NCBI RefSeq assembly: GCF_040049295.1
Contig: NZ_JBDZDQ010000004.1
Span: 124,001 to 188,000, forward strand
Direction: 5' to 3'
DNA: 64,000 nt
Source: Sphingomonas sp. KR3-1
Lineage (GTDB): Bacteria > Pseudomonadota > Alphaproteobacteria > Sphingomonadales > Sphingomonadaceae
Under the pieces are notes generated by a model, which worked only from the letters and a program-made list of their open reading frames with translations, did not search any database and was not told the origin of the DNA. A program made the position numbers and the translations under genes. Below are positions 24,290 through 33,259 of the stretch, piece by piece (the first letter of the stretch is position 1; each line of letters opens with the position of its first letter).

Positions 24290-25879
24290 GTGACCGCCAG
24301 ATACGACGCCCTGATCCTCGGCGGCGGGCATAACGGCCTGGTCTGCGCCTTCTACCTCGCCCGCGCCGGGCTCAGGGTCCGCGTGCTCGAGCGCCGCCAC
24401 GTGGTTGGCGGCGCGGCGGTGACCGAGGAGTTCCACCCCGGCTTCCGCAACTCCACCGCCAGCTACACGGTCAGCCTGCTGCGCCCCAAGGTGATCGCCG
24501 ACATGAAGCTCCCTGCGCGCGGCTGGCGCGTGGTCGAGCGGCAGATATCCAATTTCCTGCCGCATGACGGCGGCTATCTGAAGCTTGGCGGCGGCCACGA
24601 CCGCACCCGTGCCGAGTTCGCCCGCTTCTCGGCGCACGATGCCGATGCCTTTCCGCGCTACGAGGAAGCGCTGGAGCGCGTGGCGCAGGTGCTGCGCGAC
24701 CTGGCGCTCAAGACCCCGCCCAATGCCGGCGGCGGCATCCGCGCGCTGCTTGCCGCCGCCGCGCAGGGCCGCAAGCTCGCCGGCATGGGGATCGAGGCGC
24801 AGCGCGACACGCTGGACCTGTTCGTCAAGTCGGCGCGCGACTTCCTCGATGGCTGGTTCGAGAATGATTATATCAAGGCCGCGTTCGGCTTCGACGCGGT
24901 GGTCGGCAACTATGCCAGCCCCGACACGCCGGGCAGCGCCTATGTGCTGCTCCACCACGTCTTCGGCGAAGTGAACGGCAAGAAGGGTGCCTGGGGCCAT
25001 TCGATCGGCGGCATGGGGGCGATCACGCAGCTGATGGCCGAAGCCTGTATCGAGGCCGGCGTCGAGATCAGCCTGGAGGCGCCCGTCGCTCGGGTGCTGG
25101 TCGACGGGGGCAAGGTCGCCGGCGTCCGTCTCGAAAGCGGCGAGGAGATCGCGGCCGGCATCGTCGCCGCCAATGTCGGCCCCGCCCTGCTCTATCGCCA
25201 GCTCGTCGAGCGCAGCGACATGCCCGCCGACTTCGCCCGACGCATCGACCACTACAAGGCCGGCTCGGGGACCTTCCGGATGAACGTCGCGCTCTCCGAA
25301 TTGCCCGACTTCACCGTGCTGCCCGGCACCGGCGAGCATCACACCGCCGGCATCATGCTCTGCCCGACGCTCGATTACATGGACCGCGCCTATACCAGCG
25401 CTCGCGCCAACGGCATGTCCGACGAACCGATCGTGGAGATGACCATTCCCTCGACGGTGGACGACAGCCTCGCGCCGCCGGGCCGGCACGTCGCCGCGCT
25501 CTTCTGCCAGCAATTCGCCCCCGGCCTCGACTGGGACGCGCACCGCGAGGCCGCTGCCGACCGGATCATCGATACGGTCACCAGGCACGCGCCCAACTTC
25601 AAGGCATCGGTGATCGCCCGCCAGATCCACTCGCCGCTCGATCTCGAGCGCAAGTTCGGTCTGGTCGGCGGCGACATTATGCACGGCCAAATGTCGCTCG
25701 ACCAGCTCTGGGCGGCGCGCCCGGTGCTCGGGCACGGCGACTATCGCGGGCCGATCCACGGGCTCTACATGTGCGGCGCGGGCACCCATCCCGGCGGCGG
25801 CGTCACCGGCGCGCCCGGCCACAACGCCGCGCACGAGATCCTATACGACCGGAGCCTGTTCGGCCGCCTTCTCGGCTGA
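24290..25879 (+). CDS. FAD-dependent oxidoreductase, phytoene-desaturase/PYROXD2-like
   Basis: A 529-residue flavoprotein of the amine-oxidase/phytoene-desaturase clan. The FAD-binding block is YDALILGGGHNGLVCAFYLA at the N-terminus, followed by RVLERRHVVGGAAVTEEF (ribose Glu and the GGAAVTE loop). The C-terminal FAD contact is GLYMCGAGTHPGGGVTGAPG. PYROXD2-type members are distinct from carotenoid desaturases and mostly uncharacterised. The start was set at GTG 24290 because GGAG ends 9 nt before it and the N-terminus then has the family length; ATG 24275 is the alternative. The 3' end overlaps the convergent permease gene by 39 nt. Confidence 0.9.
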   Translation: MTARYDALILGGGHNGLVCAFYLARAGLRVRVLERRHVVGGAAVTEEFHPGFRNSTASYTVSLLRPKVIADMKLPARGWRVVERQISNFLPHDGGYLKLGGGHDRTRAEFARFSAHDADAFPRYEEALERVAQVLRDLALKTPPNAGGGIRALLAAAAQGRKLAGMGIEAQRDTLDLFVKSARDFLDGWFENDYIKAAFGFDAVVGNYASPDTPGSAYVLLHHVFGEVNGKKGAWGHSIGGMGAITQLMAEACIEAGVEISLEAPVARVLVDGGKVAGVRLESGEEIAAGIVAANVGPALLYRQLVERSDMPADFARRIDHYKAGSGTFRMNVALSELPDFTVLPGTGEHHTAGIMLCPTLDYMDRAYTSARANGMSDEPIVEMTIPSTVDDSLAPPGRHVAALFCQQFAPGLDWDAHREAAADRIIDTVTRHAPNFKASVIARQIHSPLDLERKFGLVGGDIMHGQMSLDQLWAARPVLGHGDYRGPIHGLYMCGAGTHPGGGVTGAPGHNAAHEILYDRSLFGRLLG

Positions 25880-27133
25880 TCCGCGCATCAGATAGAGCGG
25901 GATCGCCGTCGCCATAAGCAACAGGCTGAGCCCGATCGCTTCATAGCCCGCGCCCCAGATCGCCCAGAGCGCGAAGACCAGTCCCAGCGCCGCGGCGGGC
26001 CGCACCACGCCGAGCGCCAGCGCCGAGAGGCACGCGCCCGCATAGAACCAGAGCGTCGCCGCCGTCGTCACCCGCAGCATGAAGTCGTAGATCGCCGACG
26101 TGTCGCGGGTGATGTTGCTCAGGATCAGTACGCTCGCCAGCAGCGTCGAGGCGAGCAACGCGCCCACGGGCACGTCGCGCCCGCTGGTCCGTCCGATCGC
26201 CGCCGGGATCACGCCCGCCCGCGCCAGCCCAAGCGGCGTCTCGCCCTGCAGCAGCACCCAGCCGTTGAGGGCGCCAATCGCCGCCACCGCCGCGAACCCG
26301 GCAACCGCCAGCCCGGCCCAGCGCCCCCAGAAGGTCTCGACGAACAGCGCGACCGGCGCATTGGCACCGGCGATCTGGTCCTGCGGCATCGCGAAGATGA
26401 TCCCCGAACAGGCGATCAGGTAGATCAGCCCGGTCACGCCGACGCCGGTCAGCGTCGCGCGGCTCACCGTGCGTCCGGGGTCGCGTACCCGCTCGGCAGC
26501 CAGGCCCGCGCATTCGAAGCCGACCATCGCGAAGAACGCCATCGTCACCGCCGGCGCCAGCTGCCCGGCATCGAAGGGCGCATGCGGGTGCGCGTCCAAT
26601 GCGAGACCGCCGCCCCAGCCGAGTTGCGCGAGAAGCAGGATGATCGCCGCCATCGGCACCAGCTTGATCAGGGTCGTCGCCACCTGGAACTCGCCCGCCG
26701 TCCGCGCGCCGCGCAAGTTGAGCAGGGTGATCAGCCATAGCAGCGCCACCGCCCCCGGCACCAGGCTGAGCGAGGACGCTGCCAGCGGCGGCCAGAACAC
26801 CGCGAGATAACGCACCGCGGTCAGCGCGATAAAGGCGTTGGCGGACCAGATGCCGACCCACATCGTCCAGCCGATCAGCACGCCCGGCAGCGGCCCCAGC
26901 GCCTTCGCGCAGATCGCCAGCGTGCCGGTCGCCTCGGGCATTGCCCGCGACAATCCGGCGATCACCCAGGCGATCAGCATCGCGCCGGCGATGGCGGCGA
27001 TCCAGGCGGCGACGCTGGTGAGGCCGAAGGGCGCGAGCTGGGCGGGCAAGGCGAAGAAGCCCGATCCGATCATGTTGCCGATGACGAGCGCGGTCGCCGT
27101 CCACAAGCCGAATGGCCGTTTCGCTTCGCTCAT
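25841..27133 (-). CDS. APC family amino acid permease/antiporter
   Basis: A 430-residue membrane transporter with about twelve helices. The first carries LVIGNMIGSGFFALPAQLA, the substrate-binding GSG motif of amino-acid/polyamine antiporters (AdiC/PotE type). The sixth segment shows FFAMVGFECAGLAAERVRDPGRTV, a conserved block with a central Glu, as in AdiC-like antiporters. The substrate cannot be told. GGGGAG stands 5 nt before the ATG at 27133. The gene is 18 nt downstream of the CinA-like gene and may be cotranscribed. Confidence 0.92.
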   Translation of the reverse strand: MSEAKRPFGLWTATALVIGNMIGSGFFALPAQLAPFGLTSVAAWIAAIAGAMLIAWVIAGLSRAMPEATGTLAICAKALGPLPGVLIGWTMWVGIWSANAFIALTAVRYLAVFWPPLAASSLSLVPGAVALLWLITLLNLRGARTAGEFQVATTLIKLVPMAAIILLLAQLGWGGGLALDAHPHAPFDAGQLAPAVTMAFFAMVGFECAGLAAERVRDPGRTVSRATLTGVGVTGLIYLIACSGIIFAMPQDQIAGANAPVALFVETFWGRWAGLAVAGFAAVAAIGALNGWVLLQGETPLGLARAGVIPAAIGRTSGRDVPVGALLASTLLASVLILSNITRDTSAIYDFMLRVTTAATLWFYAGACLSALALGVVRPAAALGLVFALWAIWGAGYEAIGLSLLLMATAIPLYLMRGSAEKAAEQAPVV

Positions 27134-27151
27134 GCCCGCTCCCCGGTTCGA

Positions 27152-27907
27152 TCAGATCCCGCCTTCGACGGCCTCCAGCCCACGCGCCCGCAACCCCGCG
27201 GCCAGCGCCTCGGCACAGGCATCGAGCACGGACTGATCGGTCGCCCGCACCACGAAGTTCGCACCGGTCTTCCCGTCGCGGAAAAACGGATAGCTGCCGA
27301 TCGCCACGCCCTCGAAGGCGCGCTCGGTCTCGCCCAGGAAATCGGCGATCTCGCTCTCCGCCGCCCAGCTGCCAATCGTGCGCGACAGCACCGGGTGGCC
27401 GCCCTCGAGCGTGCCGGTCAGCGCATCGAGCATACCCGCGGTGATGTGCGGCACGCCCGCCAGGATGAAGACATTGCCCGCCCGGATGCCCGGCGCGCCG
27501 GACATGCGGTTGGGGATCAGGTCGGCGCCCTCGGGCACCCGCGCCATCCGCAGCCGCGCATCGGTGAGCCCGCCGCGTGTCTCGTAATAGCGCTCCAGCA
27601 CCGCGCGCGCCTCGGGGTGGATCACCACGCCCACGCCCAGCGCCACCGCAATCGCATCGACGGTGATGTCGTCATGCGTCGGGCCGATGCCGCCGGTGGT
27701 GAAGCAATAGTCGTAGCCGGCGCGCAGCGCGTTCACCGCCTCGACGATCCGGCCCTCGACATCGGGCACCACGCGCACTTCGGAAAGCCTGATGCCCTGC
27801 ACGTTCAGCCAGGTCGCGAGTTGCGCGATATTCTTGTCCTGCGTGCGGCCCGAGAGGATCTCGTCGCCGATCACCACCAGTCCCGCCGTCCAGATGCGCT
27901 CGCCCAT
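27152..27907 (-). CDS. CinA-type molybdopterin-binding domain protein
   Basis: A 251-residue protein of the MoCF-biosynthesis/CinA N-terminal family. LVVIGDEILSGRTQDKNIAQLATWL opens it, FTTGGIGPTHDDITVDAIA is the signature with TGG-GPTxDD, and VFILAGVPHITAGMLDAL follows. It lacks the C-terminal nicotinamide-nucleotide amidase domain of full CinA, so it probably acts alone, for example as an ADP-ribose pyrophosphatase-like enzyme in this family. The start at 27907 is divergent from map; in-frame sequence further upstream is antisense to map. The protein ends in a short RGLEAVEGGI tail. Confidence 0.92.
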   Translation of the reverse strand: MGERIWTAGLVVIGDEILSGRTQDKNIAQLATWLNVQGIRLSEVRVVPDVEGRIVEAVNALRAGYDYCFTTGGIGPTHDDITVDAIAVALGVGVVIHPEARAVLERYYETRGGLTDARLRMARVPEGADLIPNRMSGAPGIRAGNVFILAGVPHITAGMLDALTGTLEGGHPVLSRTIGSWAAESEIADFLGETERAFEGVAIGSYPFFRDGKTGANFVVRATDQSVLDACAEALAAGLRARGLEAVEGGI

Positions 27908-27990
27908 GGCAGGGACATACCCGCAAGCCGCGCCCGCGACTAGGGTCCGTACCCGGCGTTTCTGCCTCTCGAAAAACGCCGGCAATCGGC

Positions 27991-27996
27991 CTATAT
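27991..27996 (+). promoter_or_regulatory. CTATAT -10 box directly before map (leaderless-type promoter)
   Basis: CTATAT is the alphaproteobacterial -10 consensus and ends 7 nt before the map ATG. No Shine-Dalgarno sequence lies in those 7 nt. If used, transcription would begin at or next to the A of the start codon. No clear -35 box is seen 17 nt upstream. Confidence 0.45.
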
Positions 27997-28003
27997 CGCC
28001 CCG

Positions 28004-28828
28004 ATGACCGAATATGTGACCGTAACCGCCGACAGCCCCAAGGCGCGCGATGGCGCGATCAAGCTCCATGGCCCCGAGGGCTTCGAGGGCATGCGCCGCG
28101 CCGGACGCCTCGGCGCCGAGATCCTCGACGCGCTCGTGCCCCATGTCGTGCCGGGCGTCACCACCGCCGAGCTCGACGACATCGTCCGCGAGATGAGCGT
28201 CGCCGGCGGCGGCGTGCCCGCCACGCTCGGCTATCGCGGCTACACGCACAGCTGCTGCATCTCGATCAACCATGTCGTCTGCCACGGCATCCCGAGCGAG
28301 AAGACGCTCAAGGACGGCGACATCGTCAATATCGACGTGACGCCGATGCTCGATGGCTGGCACGGCGATACCAGCCGCATGTTCCTGGTCGGCGACGTGC
28401 CGATCAAGGCGCGCCGGCTGGTCGACGTCACCTATGAGTGCCTGATGCTCGGGCTCGAGCAGGCCAAGCCGGGCAACCATATGGGCGACGTCGCCAATGC
28501 GATCCAGCGCCATGCCGAGAAGCATCGCTACGGCGTCGTCCGCGATTTCTGCGGCCACGGCCTCGGCCAGATTTTCCACGACGCACCCGAAGTCGTCCAT
28601 GTCGGCCGCCCCGGCACCGGCCCGGAGCTGCGCCCCGGCATGTTCTTCACCGTCGAGCCGATGATCAACATCGGCCGCGCCGATGTGAAGCTGCTCGAGG
28701 ATGGCTGGACGGCGGTGACCCGCGATCGCTCGCTCTCGGCGCAGTTTGAGCACTCGATCGGCATCACCGAGACCGGGCACGAGATCTTCACCAAGAGCCC
28801 CAAGGGCTTCGACCACCCGCCCTATTGA
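28004..28828 (+). CDS. map: Type I methionine aminopeptidase
   Basis: Removes the initiator methionine from new proteins. The 274-residue enzyme shows the five metal ligands of the family: Asp in VNIDVTPML, Asp in GWHGDTSRMF, His in FCGHGLGQIFH, Glu in FFTVEPMI and Glu in QFEHSIGI. The substrate-pocket CCISINHVVCHGIP block is also present. The N-terminal extension of about 15 residues before GPEGFEGMRRAG is short and polar. The ATG at 28004 is preceded by CTATAT rather than by a ribosome site, suggesting a leaderless transcript. The gene is divergent from the CinA-like gene. Confidence 0.96.
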   Translation: MTEYVTVTADSPKARDGAIKLHGPEGFEGMRRAGRLGAEILDALVPHVVPGVTTAELDDIVREMSVAGGGVPATLGYRGYTHSCCISINHVVCHGIPSEKTLKDGDIVNIDVTPMLDGWHGDTSRMFLVGDVPIKARRLVDVTYECLMLGLEQAKPGNHMGDVANAIQRHAEKHRYGVVRDFCGHGLGQIFHDAPEVVHVGRPGTGPELRPGMFFTVEPMINIGRADVKLLEDGWTAVTRDRSLSAQFEHSIGITETGHEIFTKSPKGFDHPPY

Positions 28829-28880
28829 GGCGCGCTGCGCCCCACAATCTCCCGCCGCCTCCGCCCCTGCCTGCCCGGTC

Positions 28881-28906
28881 GTCCGCCGGCGCGGGGACCG
28901 GCGGAC
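28881..28906. terminator. GC-rich hairpin after map
   Basis: GTCCGCCGG (28881-28889) and CCGGCGGAC (28898-28906) are perfect inverted repeats around an 8-nt loop, 52 nt after the map stop. No T-tract follows, so it is either a factor-dependent end or a decayed repeat. Confidence 0.45.
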
Positions 28907-29349
28907 GCGGGGCGGCGGTTGGAGGGAGTGGGCCGGGCCGCCGCCCGGGGGGATGCTAGCCGTCCCCGCCTGCGAATATTCAGTCGATCGCAGGTCGATT
29001 CGTGACAGCGACTTCAGAATCCGTATTCTGTATTTTAAGTCAATGCGCGACCAAGATAAACGTCGCCGTTTTGGATAGATATTACGAAATACTGATCTTA
29101 CGTAAAACTGAAGATAAACTGTAACACATCTCCGCAGCAGACACGTGACATGCCGCTTTCAGCGCACCAGATCCGTGCCAGGCCTCCGCAACATCACGAG
29201 AACAATATTCCACAAGACTCGTGACAACTACGCCCTCGCAGGTGCAGCATATCCGCGCCCACTAACGTAGCGTAAACCAAATAGAATTTGACGTTTGTTG
29301 CAACTCTCGGCACCACCGGCCGGCAAGTTCTTTGCAATAGGGGGAAAAT
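28907..29349. other. Long AT-richer intergenic stretch without a gene
   Basis: About 440 nt without a convincing coding frame. The part from 28970 to 29290 is distinctly AT-richer than the neighbouring genes. It holds inverted repeats CCTGCGA/TCGCAGG (28969-28975 and 28988-28994) and CAGAAT/ATTCTG (29015-29020 and 29025-29030, loop CCGT) followed by TATTTT. Immediately before the next gene, AATAGGGGGAAAAT supplies its ribosome site. The stretch may hold promoters, a small RNA or a remnant of transferred DNA; none is shown. Confidence 0.5.
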
Positions 29350-29946
29350 ATGAACATCGTTATTGGGGCGATCCTGCTTGTGTCCGGCGCGCAGGATGCG
29401 CCGCAGACCGCGCCGCAGCCCACGCCCGTCGTCGCCACCGCTGCACCCGCTGCGCCGATCGTCGCGCGCCCGACCGCGGTCAACATCACCGGCTCCACGG
29501 CAACGCTGCCCGCCAACACCGAAGTCGTGGTGAGCATGAATGCCGAGCTCAACTCGAAGAAGTTCAAGAAGGAAGGCCACAAGTTCGATCTGAGCGTCGC
29601 CAGCGACGTGCGGATGGGCGACTATGTGATCATCCCCAAGGGCACGCCCGCCTATGGCATCGTCACCTATCGCACCGGCAAGGGCGCGTTCGGCAAGTCG
29701 GCCAAGATGGAGTTCGACATCACCCATATCGACCTGAACGGCAATCGCATCCCGCTCAAGGGCCATTTCCGCCAGGAGGGCCAGGGCAACACCGGTGCCG
29801 CCGTCGGCGCAGTGGTCGCGGTCGGCGTGTTCGGCGCCTTCGTCACCGGCAAGAGCGCGATCGTCGAGCAGGGCCGCGAGTTCCGCGTCTACACGACCGA
29901 GCCGCTCAACGCGCAGGTCGGCGGCTCGGCGACCTCGTCGCGCTGA
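29350..29946 (+). CDS. Exported protein of unknown function with Pro/Ala linker
   Basis: A 198-residue protein with a short hydrophobic start (MNIVIGAILLVSGAQ), then a Pro/Ala/Thr-rich linker to about residue 40. The folded part contains TATLPANTEVVVSMNAELNS, a lysine-rich SKKFKKEGHKFDLSV and KMEFDITHIDLNGNRIPLKG, a beta-rich pattern. A hydrophobic VGAVVAVGVFGAFVTGKSA segment follows and may be a transmembrane or buried helix. GGGGGA lies 4 nt before the ATG. A terminator follows the stop. Likely periplasmic or membrane-bound; no family was recognised. Confidence 0.85.
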   Translation: MNIVIGAILLVSGAQDAPQTAPQPTPVVATAAPAAPIVARPTAVNITGSTATLPANTEVVVSMNAELNSKKFKKEGHKFDLSVASDVRMGDYVIIPKGTPAYGIVTYRTGKGAFGKSAKMEFDITHIDLNGNRIPLKGHFRQEGQGNTGAAVGAVVAVGVFGAFVTGKSAIVEQGREFRVYTTEPLNAQVGGSATSSR

Positions 29947-29971
29947 GCACCTTTTCGGTTTGAGCTTCGAA

Positions 29972-30004
29972 GCGCCCCTGGAAGCCCGGCTTCCGGGGGC
30001 GTTT
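29972..30004 (+). terminator. Rho-independent terminator
   Basis: The arms CGCCCCTGGAAG and CTTCCGGGGGCG form a 12-bp stem with one mismatch, and TTT follows. It lies 26 nt after the exported-protein stop and just before the convergent small gene, so it probably serves both. Confidence 0.75.
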
Positions 30005-30007
30005 CCC

Positions 30008-30235
30008 TTAGTGCGGCAATTGCGACCAGCCCTCGAGCTGCGCCTCTGCCTCGGCGGCATCCAGGTCGCCCGCCTCGCTATGGATCCAGCAGCATTTGCG
30101 CGCCTCGGGATCGAGCGCGAGCAGCCCGTGCGCCATGATGACGAGCGGCCCCGTGGCGACGATCACGTCGCTGTCAGGCAGGTCGCTTCCCCGCCGATGA
30201 AGCTCGGCGGGCAGGTCCATCGGCAAAGGCTGCAT
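30008..30235 (-). CDS. Small acidic protein of unknown function
   Basis: A 75-residue soluble protein with the segments DLPAELHRRGSDLPDSDVIV, GLLALDPEARKCCWIHSEAG and an acidic DLDAAEAEAQLEGWSQLPH tail. Two adjacent cysteines (CCW) are notable. No domain was recognised. The ATG at 30235 is my choice because codon use upstream of it looks non-coding, although the frame stays open further to a Met about 27 codons earlier. It faces the 29350 gene across a terminator. Confidence 0.6.
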   Translation of the reverse strand: MQPLPMDLPAELHRRGSDLPDSDVIVATGPLVIMAHGLLALDPEARKCCWIHSEAGDLDAAEAEAQLEGWSQLPH

Positions 30236-30380
30236 GGCCACACCCCGGTACGCTCGAAACGCGTAAAACCCGCATTCCCGCGCTTCGGTTCCAAACAGAC
30301 CATACGGTCGCATCATCGCGGACGCGCAACGGTCACTGCCCCCAAATCCGGCACCGTGCGGCGCGCTGCCTAAAGGATAG

Positions 30381-30833
<453 letters not shown>

Positions 30834-30926
30834 CGCAGCGCAACATAATGGCGATGTAGCCCCGTTACGGGGCAAGATTCTTTCCCGATTCGTCGGGTCA
30901 ACGAAAGAGAGCGAAAGGGCTTAACA

Positions 30927-32339
30927 ATGGCGAATTCGGCCAGCGACGTTCTGAAGATGGTCAAGGAGAACGAGATCGAGTGGATCGATCTGCGGTTCAC
31001 CGATCCCAAGGGCAAGTGGCAGCACCTCACCATGGTCGCCAAGGTGATCGGCGAGGACGAGCTGACCGACGGCCTGATGTTCGACGGTTCGTCGATCGAG
31101 GGCTGGAAGGCGATCAACGAGTCCGACATGATCCTCAAGCCGGATCTGGACGCGGTGTGGATCGATCCGTTCTCGGCCACCCCGATGCTGATCCTGGTCT
31201 GCGACATCGTCGAGCCGTCGACCGGCGAGCTCTATGCCCGCGACCCGCGCTCGACCGCGAAGCGCTCGGAGGCCTATCTCCAGTCGCTCGGCATCGGCGA
31301 CACCGTCTATGTCGGCCCCGAGGCCGAGTTCTTCATGTTCGACGACGTCCGCTTCGAGAACAGCTACTCGACCAGCTACTACGCGATCGACGACATCGAG
31401 CTGCCGGGCAATTCGGGCAAGGAATATGAGGCCGGCAATCTCGGCCACCGTCCGCGCGCCAAGGGCGGCTATTTCCCCGTCGCCCCGGTCGACTCGGCCG
31501 TCGACATCCGCGGCGAGATGGTCGCGACGATGCTCGAAATGGGCCTGCCCTGCGACAAGCATCACCACGAAGTCGCCGCCGCGCAGCACGAGCTCGGCCT
31601 GACCTATGGCACGCTCGTCCAGACCGCCGATCGCATGCAGATCTACAAGTATGTCGTGCACCAGGTGGCGCATGCGTACGGCAAGACCGCGACCTTCATG
31701 CCGAAGCCGATCAAGGAAGATAACGGCTCGGGCATGCACACCCACATCTCGATCTGGGAAAAGGGCGCCAACACCTTCGCCGGCAATGGCTATGCCGGCC
31801 TGTCGGACGCGTGCCTTTATTTCATCGGCGGCGTGATCAAGCATGCCAAGGCGCTCAACGCCTTCACCAACCCGACCACCAACAGCTACAAGCGCCTGGT
31901 GCCGGGCTATGAGGCGCCGGTGCTCCTCGCCTATTCGTCGCGCAACCGCTCGGCCTCGTGCCGCATCCCCTATGGTGCAGGCACCAAGGCGAAGCGCGTC
32001 GAGTTCCGCTTCCCGGACGCGCTGGCCAATCCGTATCTCTGCTACGCAGCGCTGCTGATGGCCGGCCTCGACGGCATCCAGAACAAGATCCACCCGGGCG
32101 ATCCGATGGACAAGAACCTGTACGACCTGCCGCCGGCAGAGCTCGAGCAGGTCCCGACCGTGTGCGGTTCGCTGCGTGAGGCGCTCGACAGCCTGGAAGC
32201 CGATATGGACTTCCTGCTCAAGGGCGACGTGTTCACCAAGGATCAGATCGCGGCCTATGTCGAGATCAAGCGCGGCGACGTCGCCCGCTGGGAAATGACG
32301 CCCTCGCCGGTCGAGTACGACATGTACTACAGCGCGTAA
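30927..32339 (+). CDS. glnA: Type I glutamine synthetase
   Basis: Makes glutamine from glutamate, ammonia and ATP as a cytoplasmic dodecamer. The 470-residue protein has [11 protein letters not shown] near the N-terminus, the ATP-site block and [14 protein letters not shown]. The adenylylation tyrosine is Tyr399 in [10 protein letters not shown], so activity is controlled by GlnE together with the neighbouring P-II. AAAGGG stands 7 nt before the ATG, and a strong terminator lies after the stop. The second copy type (GSII or GSIII) is not in the window. Confidence 0.98.
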   Translation: MANSASDVLKMVKENEIEWIDLRFTDPKGKWQHLTMVAKVIGEDELTDGLMFDGSSIEGWKAINESDMILKPDLDAVWIDPFSATPMLILVCDIVEPSTGELYARDPRSTAKRSEAYLQSLGIGDTVYVGPEAEFFMFDDVRFENSYSTSYYAIDDIELPGNSGKEYEAGNLGHRPRAKGGYFPVAPVDSAVDIRGEMVATMLEMGLPCDKHHHEVAAAQHELGLTYGTLVQTADRMQIYKYVVHQVAHAYGKTATFMPKPIKEDNGSGMHTHISIWEKGANTFAGNGYAGLSDACLYFIGGVIKHAKALNAFTNPTTNSYKRLVPGYEAPVLLAYSSRNRSASCRIPYGAGTKAKRVEFRFPDALANPYLCYAALLMAGLDGIQNKIHPGDPMDKNLYDLPPAELEQVPTVCGSLREALDSLEADMDFLLKGDVFTKDQIAAYVEIKRGDVARWEMTPSPVEYDMYYSA

Positions 32340-32360
32340 GCGCTTCGCCCTCGGGCAAGG

Positions 32361-32397
32361 AAAAGGGGCGTCCGGCGTTTGTCCGGGCGCCCTTTTT
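32361..32397 (+). terminator. Rho-independent terminator of glnB-glnA
   Basis: AAAAGGGGCGTCCGG pairs with CCGGGCGCCCTTTTT around a short loop, ending in five T residues, 21 nt after the glnA stop. Confidence 0.88.
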
Positions 32398-32479
32398 GCA
32401 TGCACGCAACCGCGCCAGCCCGGCCCTGCGTGAACTATTTGTAACGGAGCCAATCGCCCGCGCGCCGGTTTAGCCGTGC

Positions 32480-33259
32480 GTGGAAGAAACGCGCATCCCA
32501 GGGACGGCATTGGTGACCGGCGGCGAGTCCGGGATCGGCCGGGCGAGCGCGATCGCGCTGGCCCAGGCTGGCTGGGACGTCGCCATCCTCTATTACCGCG
32601 ACGCCGCCGCTGCGGCGGAAACTGCCAAGGCCGTCACCGATGCCGGCCGCCGCGCGGCCCAGGTCCAGGCCGATGTCGGCGACGAAGCCGCGGTCGAGGC
32701 CGCGTTCGATGCGGCCGTCGCCGCACTCGGGCCGATCGCGTGCCTGGTCAATTCGGCCGGGCTCAACATGCGCGGCACGCCGGTCGCCGATATGGCGCTC
32801 GCCCAGTGGCAGCAGATGCTGCGCACCGATCTCGACGGCGTCTTCCTCACCTCGCGCCGCTTCGTCCGCGATGCGCATGCACGCAAGCAGGGCGGCAGCA
32901 TCGTCAACATCTCGTCGATCCACGCCGTCGATGTGCGCGCCGGCGGCGCCGATTATTGCGCCGCCAAGGCCGCCGTGAAGTCGCTCACCGAAACGATGGC
33001 GCTCGAGGAAGCCCCGCACGGAGTCACCGTCAATTGCGTCGCGCCGGGCATGATTCTCACCCCGATGAACGCCCGCGCGGTCGCCGACGCCGACTATCGC
33101 CGCGCGCTCGAGGCCAATATCCCCGCCGGCCGCGCCGGCACGCCCGAGGAGGTCGCCGCGCTCGTCGTCTTCCTCGCCTCGCCGGCCGCGCGCTACATCA
33201 ACGGCGCCACGCTCACCATCGACGGCGCGCTGTCGCTCTTGCTCGCGCAGGACGCCTGA
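32480..33259 (+). CDS. Short-chain dehydrogenase/reductase, 3-oxoacyl-ACP-reductase type
   Basis: A 259-residue classical SDR. The cofactor motif is TALVTGGESGIGRASAIALA (TGxxxGIG, with Glu where Ala or Ser is usual). NSAG in LVNSAGLNMRG, the catalytic Ser in NISSIHAVD and the YCAAK motif (Tyr-x-x-x-Lys) are intact. It ends with the ARYINGATLTIDGALS segment of fatty-acid-synthesis-like reductases. The substrate is unknown; it could oxidise a sugar or acyl alcohol. The start is GTG at 32480 without a clear ribosome site. The stop overlaps the next ATG by one base, so it is coupled to a glycosidase-like gene. Confidence 0.9.
   Translation: MEETRIPGTALVTGGESGIGRASAIALAQAGWDVAILYYRDAAAAAETAKAVTDAGRRAAQVQADVGDEAAVEAAFDAAVAALGPIACLVNSAGLNMRGTPVADMALAQWQQMLRTDLDGVFLTSRRFVRDAHARKQGGSIVNISSIHAVDVRAGGADYCAAKAAVKSLTETMALEEAPHGVTVNCVAPGMILTPMNARAVADADYRRALEANIPAGRAGTPEEVAALVVFLASPAARYINGATLTIDGALSLLLAQDA

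Noticed and set aside
23033..25834. Leftward open frame of 933 codons
   Set aside because: Antisense to the PYROXD2-like gene and in the wrong frame of the MarR-GNAT gene; both of those have clear family motifs.
27152..28816. A 554-residue fusion of the CinA-like protein with an N-terminal extension
   Set aside because: The extension is antisense to map and has no domain; the ATG at 27907 gives the family length.
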